Of a stretch of DNA of 64,000 nt, positions 11,237 through 23,400 are shown piece after piece. Position 1 is the first letter of the stretch, and every line of letters starts with the position of its first letter. A program made the translations under genes and the position numbers. This DNA is from Mesocentrotus franciscanus (Eukaryota; Echinodermata; Echinoidea; Camarodonta; Strongylocentrotidae): NCBI GenBank assembly GCA_037976565.1, contig CP137685.1, forward strand, positions 19,518,449 through 19,582,448. Direction: 5' to 3'. The notes below the pieces were generated by a model. That model made no database searches. It had not been told where the DNA came from and was given only the letters and a program-made list of their open reading frames with translations.

Positions 11237-11391
11237 CTCATAGAAATCATGTTTGCAATGTGAACTACGTCATTGTAATGTTCGCACGTTTCAAAAGATG
11301 ATTGGCGGGGCTATTGAAATTGTCTCAAGTTGATTTTTCAAAAGTAGTTGCAATTAAGTTTTCAATGCTTCCATGGGTTGAAATGAGAGGA

Positions 11392-12705
11392 TCATCGAGT
11401 TCCTGGCTCATGGTGTTCATTAAGTTTCTTGAGGAACCGTTTGGGTTTCTTCGTGGTATCAATAGATAACTTCTTCATGTGATTGATGAGTGGCTGGTCT
11501 TCATTTAACTTCTCGACCCTCTCCTCATCATCGCCCCATCGGATGTACCGACACTTCCTCATCTCATCAAACAACTCCCCTTCTTCAAGATCTTCAATGT
11601 TGGGGATATCATTCTCCAGGATGTTCAGGCTCTCCCGCTTGAACTTGCGGAAGCTCTGGAAGCTCTTGACCTCGCTATGAAGGCTGTTCATACCGGCAAC
11701 TGCCGCCATGCTGGTTCGCCTGAGCCTCTGGCGGAGACTTCGACGCACATTGGAAGAAGACGTGTCCGCCATGAACCCAGGACTTTGGCTTCTTTCGACT
11801 TCTTCGTTTTCCTCGTTGATCGTCGGGCCAGCGGTGCGCGGTCTCGTACTCTGTTCGGTAGCGTCACCTTTAGTAGATGTCGCCTTCGGTGTGCGCTTCT
11901 CCTTCATTGCGGACATCCTTCTCTCGTGCTTCACCATCTGCGTCTTGTACATGTCTAGGAAGTTCGTCCTGAGGACCTTGTTGTTCGGATCCTGCGCTTG
12001 TTCAATCATCAAGGCCGTTGCGTTCGGAACGGACTCGCGTCTCTTGCGCCTGGCTGCGTCAGGTATTGATGTCTTTGGTCGCTCTGGCTGACTAGGTCTA
12101 CTGCTCGATGAAGCAGGTATCGCCGTGTTAGGTCTTATATTAGGGATAGTTGCAGACTGCAAGCGTTCAGGATGCGTGGCCCATTGTTCACCACCTCCAA
12201 CAACACCATCAACTTCCTCTTCGTTAATAATCTCGCTATAAAGCGGCAATATTTCTTTCTCTCGCATACTCTCCAAGGCTCTGCGGTAATGAATGATATT
12301 CAAATCCACCGACTTCATGGAAGACAACCTTCTCCTAGAGAGCTGCTGATAATTGCCCGCTGATTGCGTCCTCTCCTTTGCCTTCTTGTTCGGCAAGAGC
12401 GAGCTTAGCTCCTGAGGGGTCGGCAACGTCGCATGCGCCTGTTTCCCAAGGTACGACGGCACATCCTCCTTGGCGTTGGAGTACTTTGGCGCGTGAAGTC
12501 CCGCCCCCGTCACCATCCAGATTTTCTCCTGGTCGCGACGGATGCTGACGTCGCGACTGGTCGCCAGGCTCTTGACCGCCGAGTCCAGTTGCCGGTCCAA
12601 AGTTCGGTTCAGGTTCTGCGCGCGGTTGAAGATACGCGTCGACCGGGATTTGAACTTGTCGAGGCGTTTCTTGTAGTATGCTTGGGAATCGCCAGAAGCA
12701 GACAT
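11392..12705 (-). CDS. Unrecognised basic protein, 437 residues, single coding exon
   Basis: I do not recognise this protein. The start was placed at MSASGDSQAY because an in-frame upstream ATG (12739-12741) lies before a good acceptor (CCCTTACAG, exon from 12724) that implies a spliced 5' UTR ending just upstream. Visible features: a basic N-terminus (residues 10-60, rich in K/R, helix-prone); a conserved-looking stretch around residues 128-165 (MKSVDLNIIHYRRALESMRE); a low-complexity middle with three related motifs, RPNTAIP (191), RPKTSIP (209) and RPRTAGP (288); an R-rich segment RRSLRQRLRR (321); then an acidic patch IEDLEEGELFDE (370-381) and a K-rich end. No signal peptide or membrane segment. 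It is clearly more GC-rich than the DNA around it and has no internal stop over 437 codons, strong evidence for coding. Repeated RPxT motifs recall some cytoskeletal or ciliary proteins, but that is a guess. Confidence 0.82.
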   Translation of the reverse strand: MSASGDSQAYYKKRLDKFKSRSTRIFNRAQNLNRTLDRQLDSAVKSLATSRDVSIRRDQEKIWMVTGAGLHAPKYSNAKEDVPSYLGKQAHATLPTPQELSSLLPNKKAKERTQSAGNYQQLSRRRLSSMKSVDLNIIHYRRALESMREKEILPLYSEIINEEEVDGVVGGGEQWATHPERLQSATIPNIRPNTAIPASSSSRPSQPERPKTSIPDAARRKRRESVPNATALMIEQAQDPNNKVLRTNFLDMYKTQMVKHERRMSAMKEKRTPKATSTKGDATEQSTRPRTAGPTINEENEEVERSQSPGFMADTSSSNVRRSLRQRLRRTSMAAVAGMNSLHSEVKSFQSFRKFKRESLNILENDIPNIEDLEEGELFDEMRKCRYIRWGDDEERVEKLNEDQPLINHMKKLSIDTTKKPKRFLKKLNEHHEPGTR

Positions 12706-12741
12706 GGCGGATCTTTGATTTACTCTGTAAGGGATATGCAA

Positions 12742-14096
12742 GGAATATTTGAATGAGTTAATGAAAGGAAACGTATGTGGTATTGCAAGAGTATATACTT
12801 AATGAGGAAAAAACAACAATGGACATGTTGATGAAGAGCGCGACCCGTTTCATTTCATTTTTTATTTTATTTGTTATTTCAATAATCATGTCTCAAGTCT
12901 AGATTATTTAATGTTCATAGGCCAAAACCTCTGCATCAAGATGTTGATCTGTATGTCAAGTTCGCTTTAATAATACTCCCTTTTTCTTCATCATTTAAAT
13001 CCAGAGATTCAGCCTATGTCCAAATTTTCATTTATTTTATTTTCAGTTTTATCTAAACAGGACTGCCTCTTCAGTTGAAATAACTGCCGTCCTTGAGGGC
13101 CCTGGATAAAAAACAATATTTATACAAAAGTAATATACAAAATATACATAACAGAAAATCATAGTGGACAGTAGAAATAAATATGTTTACAACAAATTAA
13201 AACACACATAATTATACATCAACATGATCAATACGCAAGAAAGTTCCATTCAAATGACTTACTTAAAAAGGGTAATTGGGAGAGATACTGTCAGCTGGAG
13301 AAATAGAGGGTGATAATAACTATCATTATTATTTGAACAGTGAAGGGCAACTCTACCATGGGGGCGGGGGGAGGGGCACCGGTATTATTAGGTGCATGAA
13401 ACATGGCCATCGAATGATGAGGATAGGGCATGTGAGAGCATCATAATGTTCTCATCAAGTTGCTTTCCCCATCTGCCCTGATCTTTATTTCCTCTTGTCT
13501 TTCCTTTATTCCCTACGTTTCCGCAGTCATTTTCATTAATTTTTTGTTCTTTCTCTCTATATTTCTTTCCTTTCGTCTCTCAGCAAGTAGGTATATATAT
13601 TCATGTATATATTTTCCTGCTCATCCTCTCCGTCTTCAATATTGATATTGATTTTTTATTACGCTTTAAATCTTGTACATTTTCATTAAATTCGGTTATA
13701 ATGTGTAATAGAGGTACATGTATTACTATTAGTTTGCTGTTTTTATCATATTTAACTGTATGTAGTTGTGATATATTTTTAGGGCCCAGTGGAAGACACC
13801 AACTTTTGTTGAATGGGCTACCCTGGTGAAATATTAATTAATAGTATAATAAAAATAAAAATGGATACACTAATTTCGTCATTCTATGGGGGGGGGGGGG
13901 TCCACGTGTGTTTATTAATAGACGCTAATATTTTCATGTACAATGCAGCATAAATACAATACTATAATTTTGTGCAACTAGTTTTATTTTCACTCGATGT
14001 CTACAATGTTTTCTCGAATTTTGGAAACGAGAGATTTTATTTTGAACATCTCTGTATGCCATCATTTGTAGTTGTATGTTTATATAATAACTCCTT
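12742..14096. other. Upstream flank of the 437-residue gene
   Basis: It should contain the promoter and non-coding first exon of the minus-strand gene ending at 11392, but neither could be placed. It holds a run of 13 G at about 13888-13900. A GGGCCC-containing stretch near 13780-13850 may be a retrotransposon remnant. Confidence 0.4.
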
Positions 14097-14408
14097 AATA
14101 GGCCATTTTCGTAATGTAACCAAATTTAATACATAAGCCTTTGTGAAGTGACTCAATACAAATTATTCCATTCACCTGATAAGAATAATAGTATTTCAAT
14201 AGTCAGAATGCAAACTGCATATATTATGTGTTGTTAGGTAGGGCAAGCCATAATGTTTGACCTACCTGGCAACAACTAATGTGTGCATTCCGTTTCTGTC
14301 TATTGAAATACTATTATTCTTATTAGGTGAATGAAATAGTTTGCATCGAGGCACTTCACATAAAAGACGTATGTATTAAATTTGGTTACATTACGAAAAT
14401 AGCCTATT
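14097..14408. mobile_element. Fold-back element, copy 1 (312-bp near-perfect palindrome)
   Basis: The outer arms are AATAGGCCATTTTCGTAATG and its inverse, CATTACGAAAATAGCCTATT. Pairing continues through AACCAAATTTAATACAT, then AATAATAGTATTTCAATAG, to a centre at about 14252 around GTTGTTAGGTAGG and CCTACCTGGCAACAAC. There is no coding sequence. The whole unit could form one long hairpin. Confidence 0.92.
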
Positions 14409-14698
14409 GAATTGAGCTGAAATGAATTAAACTGAATTGAATTGAACTGAATTGACTTTAGTTGAATATGATGCTTATTATGAGAAAGGTTTGATGAACA
14501 TCCACGTTGCTATGAGCTAATGCAAAGCTAGACAGGGCGGGAGGTATTGCTATTGTTGTCTGAACAAAGTGGTACCACTCCAAGCATGAACCATGAGCAG
14601 TTTGCATACAATATGAATTATTAGTATACCGTTAACAAAAGGCCTCAGACGTCCATTCAAATCCAAAGGATGTTTTTGACGGCATTTCCAATACCGGT

Positions 14699-15000
14699 AG
14701 CCATTTTCATAATGTAACCAAATATAATGCAAACGTCTCTGTGAAGTGCCTCAATACGAATCCTTGCATTCATCTGTTACGATTAATTATTGTAATTTAA
14801 TAGTCAGAATGCGAATTGCATACATTAGTTGTTGCCAGGTAGGACAAACATTATGGCTTGCCCTTCCCCAACAACATGTATTATATGCATTTTGAATTCT
14901 GACTATTGAATACAATTATTCATGACAGGTGAATGAAATATTTGCATTGAAGCACTTTACAAAGACATATGCATTAAATTTGTTTACATTACGAAAACAT
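14699..15000. mobile_element. Fold-back element, copy 2
   Basis: Same family as 14097-14408: outer arm AGCCATTTTCATAATGTAAC and inverse GTTTACATTACGAAAAC, with the same GTTGCCAGGTAGG centre. It is more diverged than copy 1 and about 290 bases away from it. Confidence 0.9.
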
Positions 15001-16900
15001 TTTTTTGAAAAGTATATTCGTAGTTACGAACGAGTCTACCCGAGCTGGTACTAAAGTCAATCTCTATCAGATAAGGGCCGCAAGAATATATACTTTAATT
15101 TTATATATTTTTGAACAGTAAAAACTTAAATAAAAAGAAGAAGAATGTAGCCTATATGACGATGTATAATTATTGACTGTGAATGAGCTATACACACATA
15201 GATATCTATTAATCAAAATGGATATCCATGGAGCTATTCTATAAACGAAAATAAATGCTGATGGGAATGAGAGATAAAAATGCTTGAATTACTTTTTGAG
15301 ATTGATAGAGATAGATTTCATTTTGACTTGGATGGTAAATGGTGTCGATTTTGGTTCCTATTAGTGATAAATATCTCATTCTTTTCACAGTATTTCAAAG
15401 TTCAAACGTCATGAAAATCCCTTTCATAAGACAAGTATTGAATGACACTGATATTCATGTCAGAGAACCTGAATTATAAGCTCTGCTTCATAAGGTTTTT
15501 TCCCACAATAGTATTTATTTACTTACCACTTAAACGATAAATATCATTTATACTTTTTAAACTGAATTTATGTCCACATCATTCTAATAACTGTTAGTTT
15601 TTCTATGCTCATAATAATTTGTAAAGTGAACGTCTGTGAAAATGTATTTGCTATTATTGTGGAAATACAATTAAATGAAGTGAAATGAACTTCAAAATAC
15701 ATTAGGGTCTACCATGAAAATGAGGATTCCATATACTTACTATGAAATATGTTCAGATGAATATTGCACTGGGTGAAAGCAGCTCTGGAATGAATTCTGC
15801 CAGGAGCAGAATATTTAGGTCAAATATCTTCCATTTTCTTTGGATGAACAGTTCACTATGTTCCGTTTGAAAAGACGATGAATAGTTGATTCATTGCTAA
15901 GTGGTTGCTCCCTCAGAGGGTTTTTTCCCACTTTAATTCTAACCTCATCACTGAAAGCGATTCAACGAAGTATCACGTCCAAAGTCATTCTGGGGAAATC
16001 GGTGAAAACATCCTTATTTATGGCGTAACTGTTCAATGTCCTCACTGCATCAATGGCGACAAAGTCATAGACTTTATTAATCCATAATTAAAATCCTGAA
16101 GCTTTACGTTTCTATGAAGAGAAACTTCGAAGGATGTAATCTGTCCGAACTATATTCAATTCGTAGGATCCAAAATTGCAACTGAAGAGAGTTGACGTGA
16201 CACTAAAATCTGCAGTGAAAAGTCAGTTCTTTAGAAGGGTTCTCAGTTGGTAAAATGGCAAATAACCCTTAGTAAACTAATTATTTCGGAGGTTATCAAT
16301 ACATGGTCGTAAAAAATCCACTGTCTGTTTGTGTTGAGGAAAGCATGGGAGGTCGTCAGATTGCCACAGCTTCAGGTATTCTGAATGATTCGTCATCCAA
16401 GCAGAGACGTGCCAGAAGAGGTCTCTGATCCGAGCCAATGACTTCAGCACACATGCAAGGTCCAATGAACTTGTATGTTCCGATCTGTTTGAAGATGAAA
16501 CAAATTCCCCCCTTTCTCAGAGCAACCCGATTGGGGCTAAACCGCTGAAGATGTGGTTATTAGTATAACTCAAGTAGTCCAAGTTGGACTTATAATACAA
16601 CGGTCTAATTTAAGACCCAGGTGAAAATATCAATAAAATAACAGAGCACTGCCGATACGTGTGTACCGCGTTGCCTGGCTCTTTGCTTCGGCAGCATGTC
16701 AATAACATGACGAACTCCATTCGGCACAATACAATAAAAATCAATATCAGTGGTTTGAAAGAGAGAAGGCCGGAGATTAAAAGACCTGCAACAAAGTTGG
16801 CTTTGTGGAGGCGATTGAGAGTCATTGTGAAGAATCGATGAAAATGTTCCCATGTTTTTTGTTTCGCGCGAGGTAAACGCTTCACCGCTATTGATCCAAG
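15001..16900. other. Intergenic, nothing recognised
   Basis: Only short, unsupported open frames. No domain or repeat structure was recognised apart from a possible retrotransposon tail around 15660-15690. Confidence 0.45.
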
Positions 16901-17127
16901 GTGAGGCCCATCGTCGGAAGAATGAAAATGAGTATCATCATGACCATGTCGGGACGGAGGAACAAGGGATGCTATAGACCCAAACGGTTTCGAGGGCGTG
17001 GTCGAGCTTTGTGGACTGGTGGTGGTGTTGGTGGTATTGGTGGTGGTGGTATTGATGTTGGTATGACGCGTGGTGGCGAGGGAACTGGAAAGGGGACAGT
17101 GGCGATGACGGTGAAAGTGATGAGATG

Positions 17128-17430
17128 GGCGAGGGCGAGAGGAGAGATGATGAATGGCGAGGGTAAGGGCGTGGTCTTGATATGGAAAATAACGGTTGGG
17201 TGATGATTAAGGGTGACGGTACAAAAGATGAACATTTTCGGATGATGATGTGGGTTGGTGGTATGGGTGGTTGCGATGGTAAAGGGGTATAGTAGTGCCA
17301 GTTATCATGATGAAGTAGGTGATGGTTAGGGAGAGATGATGAGTGCTTAGGGTAAGGGCGTGGTGGTCATCAGATGGAAAATAACGGTTGGGTGATGATT
17401 AAGGGTGACAGTAGAAAGGCTAAACATTGA
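17128..17430 (+). repeat. Diverged tandem duplication in a GT/GATG-rich tract, unit about 200 bp
   Basis: GGAAAATAACGGTTGGGTG followed by ATGATTAAGGGTGAC occurs near 17185 and again near 17379, each preceded by a GGTAAGGGCGTGGT block. The surrounding 16.9-17.65 kb is G- and T-rich with GGTGGT and GATGG microrepeats. Open frames here are composition artefacts. Confidence 0.8.
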
Positions 17431-18783
17431 GGGATGTTGGTGTGGAGTAATAGTAAAGTAAATGGGTGGTGGTGTGACGGTTAGAGAAGTGTTGATGAAT
17501 AATTTGATTTTGAGGGAAAGGTCGTGGGTAATGATGGTGAAGATATTGAAAGTAACAGTTACGTTGATGATACAAGATGGTGGTTAAGGGTCATGGTGAG
17601 TTTGATGGAGGTGATGACGCGCGATGATAACAAGAAGAAACAAAAAAAACACCCCTGAGAGATGAATGATGCAAGGTGATGGCGAGACTCTTTCCTTTCC
17701 CTCTTTCTCCTGCCCCTTGCTATCCCCTCTCCATCACTTTTATCCATTTCCCCCATTATTCAATGAGCAATATTCTTTTAATTCTTTTACTAATCGTTTT
17801 GTCCTCCCCCACACAGAACGCATTTCGATCTTATTCCACTGTTTATTCTCAGAACGCTCTTAACATTCACTCAACTTATAAACAAACACATTACTCCACC
17901 GATGATTTATTATTACAAGTGAAACATATTTTTATTAATAATGCATACAAACATCAAACTCCTCTCTATACAATAACAGTGTTATTTTAACTTCAATCTC
18001 CTCCAAATATTTTCATCAATCCAATAATTATTCGTTCAGATTAGTCTTCCTCCCAAACAATACTTTTTGTCAGTGTTGCCTCAGTTGACAAAAAAAAAAA
18101 TCGAAAGTAAAAACAAAACCAAATCAAACCAAACAAAAAACAAAATGAAACAAAAATGAGGAATGACAATGTACACGTTCTAGATTAGTTCTTTTAAAAA
18201 TTCTGACATAATCTATATTTCAATAATAGGTACCCTTTTTTGTTTAGCACCAACTGAAAATGATCGGGGGGGGGGGTCTATGCCAAGTTTATTGTATTCA
18301 GTTAACTTAATTTTTCTTTCCCTAGCGTTCCAATGGTTGAATGTCTAAATTTTTTACAACAGTTTAACTAAATTCTTATATTTTTCGTTTCTAAATTAAA
18401 TGATAAAAAATAGAAGTACAATGTACTATCATCATTGGTCATGGCAGTCTCATCACGAGTTGCAAGGATTGCTCTTTTAAAAAAATGTAACCTTGTATCG
18501 AATGATTCAAATAATTGATGTCAAACTTCCACATACTCTACTAAATATTAAACTCAAGAGTGAAACTTCATGTGCCATGTCACTTTACTTTTTGTTGGGG
18601 GGTGTATGGTGAAGAAGGCATTAGAGAATTGTCCTCTATTATTTAGGAGAAATTTGTTTCACAGCATTCCAATATTCTATAATTATACTGGACTAAGTGA
18701 AATAGTGAATGAATACGTTTCATATTTGTTAATACAAATAAATGATAAGATGTCCTAACCTAAACTTTTCTTTAAAAAAAAAC

Positions 18784-18827
18784 AAGAGAAAGAGAGATTG
18801 AGAGAGAGCAAGAGAAAGAGAGAGATG

Positions 18828-18867
<40 letters not shown>
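18784..18867 (+). repeat. (GA)n microsatellite
   Basis: Nearly pure GA with occasional A or G interruptions, ending in GGGGGAGGGG. Confidence 0.95.
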
Positions 18868-18992
18868 GAGGGGTGGTGGCATGCAATTTAGAAGTGGGAC
18901 AAGAAACACAAACAAAACTCGCTTCATCGATCAGATCAAAATGTAGTGCATATACATTATCTTTAATCTTGCAACCTTTATTTATCATGATC

Positions 18993-19041
18993 AATGATCT
19001 TATCAATGATCTTATCAATGATCTTATCAATGATCTTATCA
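18993..19041 (+). repeat. 12-bp tandem repeat, about 4 copies
   Basis: The unit CAATGATCTTAT is repeated perfectly. The short Leu/Ile/Asp-rich open frames across it follow from the 12-base period and are not genes. Confidence 0.95.
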
Positions 19042-19061
19042 ATAGACGCATTGTCTGTTGA

Positions 19062-19116
19062 GAGCCAAAAGAGCACTAACTCTGTTCAAGTATATGAGTT
19101 AATGCCCTTCTGGCTC
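19062..19116. repeat. Small hairpin repeat, copy A
   Basis: Arm GAGCCAAAAGAGCACTAACT pairs with GAGTTAATGCCCTTCTGGCT across a loop of about 13 bases. The same hairpin recurs near 19406/19867, 20385, 53245 and 56497. Confidence 0.8.
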
Positions 19117-19414
19117 CAAACAGCCTATCATCTTGCTTATTCAATCCAAACCACTTGCCGATTGCAGTCGCCTGTATCTCGTGAAATGACCAACAACAAA
19201 AGTCAGATAAAATCCAACCAAACAAAAAACAAAACAAAATGTGAAACGCAAAATTTATAAAGAAGAGCAAATGTACCCATTAACACAGAAGTGAACACAG
19301 GTCAACCCTTGCATAACATCAGATTAAATTATCAACTGAATAGAAAGAATGACTATTATATAATGTAATAGGTTTTTGATCTGGTGTCAATTTTGTTAGT
19401 CTCTTGAGACTAAG

Positions 19415-19861
19415 ACCCCGTTCTCATTCACTTCGTTGGAGCGGTCTAACTAAGACCCGTTCCTCAGGAGCGGTTCTTAGGTGAGTGAGAACGGTCAAAG
19501 TGGTCCAGGAAGTGGACTTCTGGACCGCTCCAGAAGACCACCTCGGGAGGTGGTCTTGAGAACAGGTCTTATTAAGAGCGGTTTGGAGCGCTCTAACGTG
19601 CGAGTGTGAGCGGGCGTACTTTGAGCGGAAGTGGTCTAGTGGCGTTGCGCGAAACATGTAGTACGGTACATACGCTTAGTATTCAGCGAAAAATTTATCC
19701 GCTGACCTGAGCTGCCATAGCAACAAGACCACTTTGACTCGTGGAGCGGTTTGAGCCATAAAAAACTGCTCGGAGTGTGAACCCTCGCAAACCGTTCCTC
19801 AAGACCCGTTCCTCTGGAGCGGTCTAACTAAGACCACTTTCAAAGTGAATGAGAACGGGGT
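19415..19861. mobile_element. 447-bp MITE with CTAAG target duplication
   Basis: Termini ACCCCGTTCTCATTCACTT at the left and AAGTGAATGAGAACGGGGT at the right are perfect inverted repeats, flanked by CTAAG at 19410-19414 and 19862-19866. Subterminal GAGCGGTCTAACTAAGACC also occurs at both ends. The middle includes a perfect palindrome, AAGACCACCTC/GAGGTGGTCTT. It is more GC-rich than its flanks and encodes no transposase. The superfamily is unknown; the 5-bp duplication is the best clue. Confidence 0.93.
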
Positions 19862-19866
19862 CTAAG

Positions 19867-19905
19867 AAGGGCATTAAGTAAACATTAATGACCCATCTGG
19901 CTTTC
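19867..19905. repeat. Small hairpin repeat, copy B, split by the 447-bp MITE
   Basis: The right part reads AAGGGCATTAAG then TTAATGACCCATCTGGCTTT. Its missing left end, GAGACTAAG, lies just before the MITE (19406-19414). Joined across the insertion it resembles the arm of copy A, so the MITE landed in an existing hairpin copy. Confidence 0.65.
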
Positions 19906-20384
19906 AACATGTGATTTGCTGGGTGAAATGTTATGCAATGTAGTTCAGAAGTTGGATTTGAATGTCTCTTTCTCTTTCTATAATTGTGATACATTCCTAC
20001 TTACTCATTTTGGATAATCCTTTTAGTGGAAGGGAGTCGTGTACTTTTGCAGCAAAAAAAAAGTATCATTTTTGGAAAGTATATCTTCATTGGCAATGGT
20101 CATGCAAGTGTACTACTGAAGACTGTTGTAGTTTGAAATGATCAAAGTTATCATGCTTGAAATCATGCATAGTAAAAAGTTGTAGTAAAAACATAAAAAG
20201 AGAAGACAAGAAAGTGGTCACATGACTAGTGCATAATTTACCGATTGAGAAGACCAACTGACATAATTATAAAGAAAAGTACCTGGTATAAGGAAGTAAG
20301 TACTGAATATGAACTATTGTACTAATGTTTCTTTGGAGATTGATACAGAGGTTATCAACATGGTATTTAAAAAAAAATGGTTGA

Positions 20385-20434
20385 ATATCAAAAGGGCGTT
20401 AAACTAATAAGAGATTTGACACCATCTGACTCTC
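20385..20434. repeat. Small hairpin repeat, copy C (degenerate)
   Basis: AAAAGGGCGTTAAAC pairs imperfectly with TTTGACACCATCTGACTC. It is the most decayed copy in the 19-20.4 kb cluster. Confidence 0.5.
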
Positions 20435-20436
20435 AA

Positions 20437-23400
20437 TTTAAGATTGTTATGACCATATAATGCCTACTAAATACATTCGTGTGGGCTTTTACCCATGGTG
20501 GACTTACAACCATCTGCCACTAATTGTTACACGTGCGTAGCCCATCTGAACCTGAACGTCCTTTTGCTAGGCAACAAGAAAGAACAGAATGAGTGTACAC
20601 ACACCTATACAATACACACCAAACTTATAAATCCTTTTCCCCATTTGATATTTATAGATAAAACCAAGACCATTTGAAATGTACATCAAATTAATTTGTA
20701 AACAACTTTTTTATAATTTTTTTTAAAATCTACAAATCAAAAACATGTTTATCAATACCATACATGCTTACAGAACAAAGTCTTTCTTAAAAATCAATTG
20801 CATGAGGAAAACAAAACCAGGTTTTAAGACTTTGACAGTAGCAGAATGGTTCAATAATTTTTTTCTCCTACTGAACTTTAGCATTTTGGTATGTTACTGA
20901 CTTACTGAGGATAGAACCTTTCAATATTTTGAAAGAATGTTCATAGACAAATTTCCATTTGATAAAATCATTGAGAAATTGAAGTTGATACTATCTTAAA
21001 TTGATTTCCTTTAGACCCCTCTAAGCATGTAACTACATAATATTGAGTTAAATAGTAAAACATGACTTGTGCAAGTTAGACACAATAAACCAGAACCATG
21101 GGAAGTGTGAGTTTGGATTCTTAGGCAACATAAGACCTTCTGTCATTAAGAGAACAAGTACTTGTAATACCAATCACCCTGTAGTATATACAGTAGGATT
21201 CATTATAAAGCATATATATTAATAGTGTCCTTTGCAAAAAACAGACTTATCATATATATATATAAAGACAGATATATATGGAGGAAATACATATATGCAC
21301 AGAGATAGACTTGAAACATACACAATTTCCCGTGTCCCAATATCTATCGTTTTATAAAAAATATCATCACCATTCATAAATAGGATCCGCATAGGGGGCG
21401 TTCACACAAATTACCAACTTAAAGAAACCCCCACACTGATATAAATCTATAATCATATTTCACGTAGATTAAAGTGGGTACACTATTCATTCATAATCAT
21501 CATCATAATTAATCCCACCACCTTCCATAATCACAAATATAAGACTCGTTATAGCTTTTTTGTAATCAAAAATCCTTCTCCTCTCTTCACAAGATTCTGT
21601 ATTTTTTTTTTACAATAGTTGTTCACCAAAGTGATAGGTATATTATATTTGTACATATTCATTTACATATTTCACAATTTACATAATTATGGAATCATGC
21701 TAACAATCAAATCACAACGTTGCTCATTTTCGGCCGATATTCCCCCAAAATCATTGCATAGATGACTTCTTAAGCCAGTGAAATAAAAAAATGAAATAAC
21801 CAAACTCAATAATGACAATTCTGTCATAACCAAAACCACAAAGTTCTCCACTGAGGGGAGATAGTATTTAAGTATACATCAAAAGCATTCAGTAACAGCA
21901 TTTTGACATTGATCCCATTCAAAACATCAACTCAGTGCAAAAGGACACAGAGGCCAAGTATTATCAATGGCTGTTATGTCATTTTGCATTGAGGTTAGGC
22001 TACTGACTAGTGATATAAAAATTGTGTTGAAATATCTTTAGTGCCATGCTATCAAGTGCGGCTTTTACGTGCAGTAGACAAAAAAAGAGAGCAAAGGAAC
22101 GTGAGATAGAGACCTCACCAAATAAATCCCCAATTAGAGTACCACATCAGAAGATACCAAAACCAGTCAAATTCTTGTCAGTTTTCAGGGATATCAGAGT
22201 TCATATATCATGGAAAACATCTTACAACACCAATAGCATTTACAACGCATAATGAGAATGTGAGTTCTTACATCAATGCTATATAGCCCCATATGTGAGC
22301 TCATTTTGTTTTATTTTGTTCCCAAAGTAATGGAAAAACTTCTAATTTGTGATTTTACTTTGTGAATGTACAATTACCATCTTTGCAAACATAATTTTCT
22401 CAATATATTAACACATCTTGGAACATAAAGCATACACTTGGTGCAGACATAAATTATGCAACAAACAACAAACTAAATTGCGCTTTAAAAAAAAAAATCA
22501 ATGGGCAAATAGCATCATTACAAACAAAATATATACAGCAATGCCCCCCAAAGGACCTGTGGCTGCCCACAATTTGTTTATTAAGTGAACGAGTGTTCTG
22601 CGCTTGTGCAATACATATTTCCATCGCTATGAGTGCAAAAATTGTGCAGCACCCTACTTATAAAAATAAGGTACAAGCCCCAATGCTTCACATGCACAGA
22701 TGCTAGACATGTTCATCTGCTGAAATGGCATTAAACAATTTACATTGTGAAGCGCCGTTTAAACTAGACTTTTGAATAGTGTGTAACTAACTTCTTATTC
22801 TGTTATTTCAATTACAAGAATAGCATGATAAAAGGCATACCTAGGTTAACCCTGCATACAGTAGGCCTACATGTATATTATATTCTTTCCACAGAATATT
22901 TACACTTTCATACCAGGCATATCCATACTTTCTGTACATTACATTAAACTCTCAATCTTGCAGCAATCACAGTTCTTAATTTCTTAAAATTTATTTGCCT
23001 TCATGATTTCTCCCCTTATTTAGCTCCCTCTTTGGGCCTAGAAAGGAATCATGTACAGGCCTTCAAGAATACATTCAAGTATATCCTTTATAAATACTAG
23101 ACTTTTATATAGTGGAAATTGCAATAACTTTAATTTTGTCTTTGTGCACACACACATCAGTAAATCTCCTCCAATTCTAGGCAATTAAATACTCTGAATC
23201 ATTATTTCTGAAGTAAATACGATTATTTACCCACAAATATTCAATACATCAACTGTCATTGCCCCTTTATGTTATCTAATAAATATCCCAATGAAACCTT
23301 GTGGTTATTCCTTATCTTTAACTTAGATAAAATTTCATAACAGTTCATTGGAGAACTAAAATGCCAAATAATAAATTAAATATGGTAGAATTTCTGAATT

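Noticed and set aside
16901..17235. Gly/Met/Arg-rich and Pro-rich frames on opposite strands
   Set aside because: Both follow from GGTGGT and GATGG microrepeats.
18993..19041. Possible CRISPR-like array
   Set aside because: The units are contiguous 12-mers without spacers, in an animal genome.
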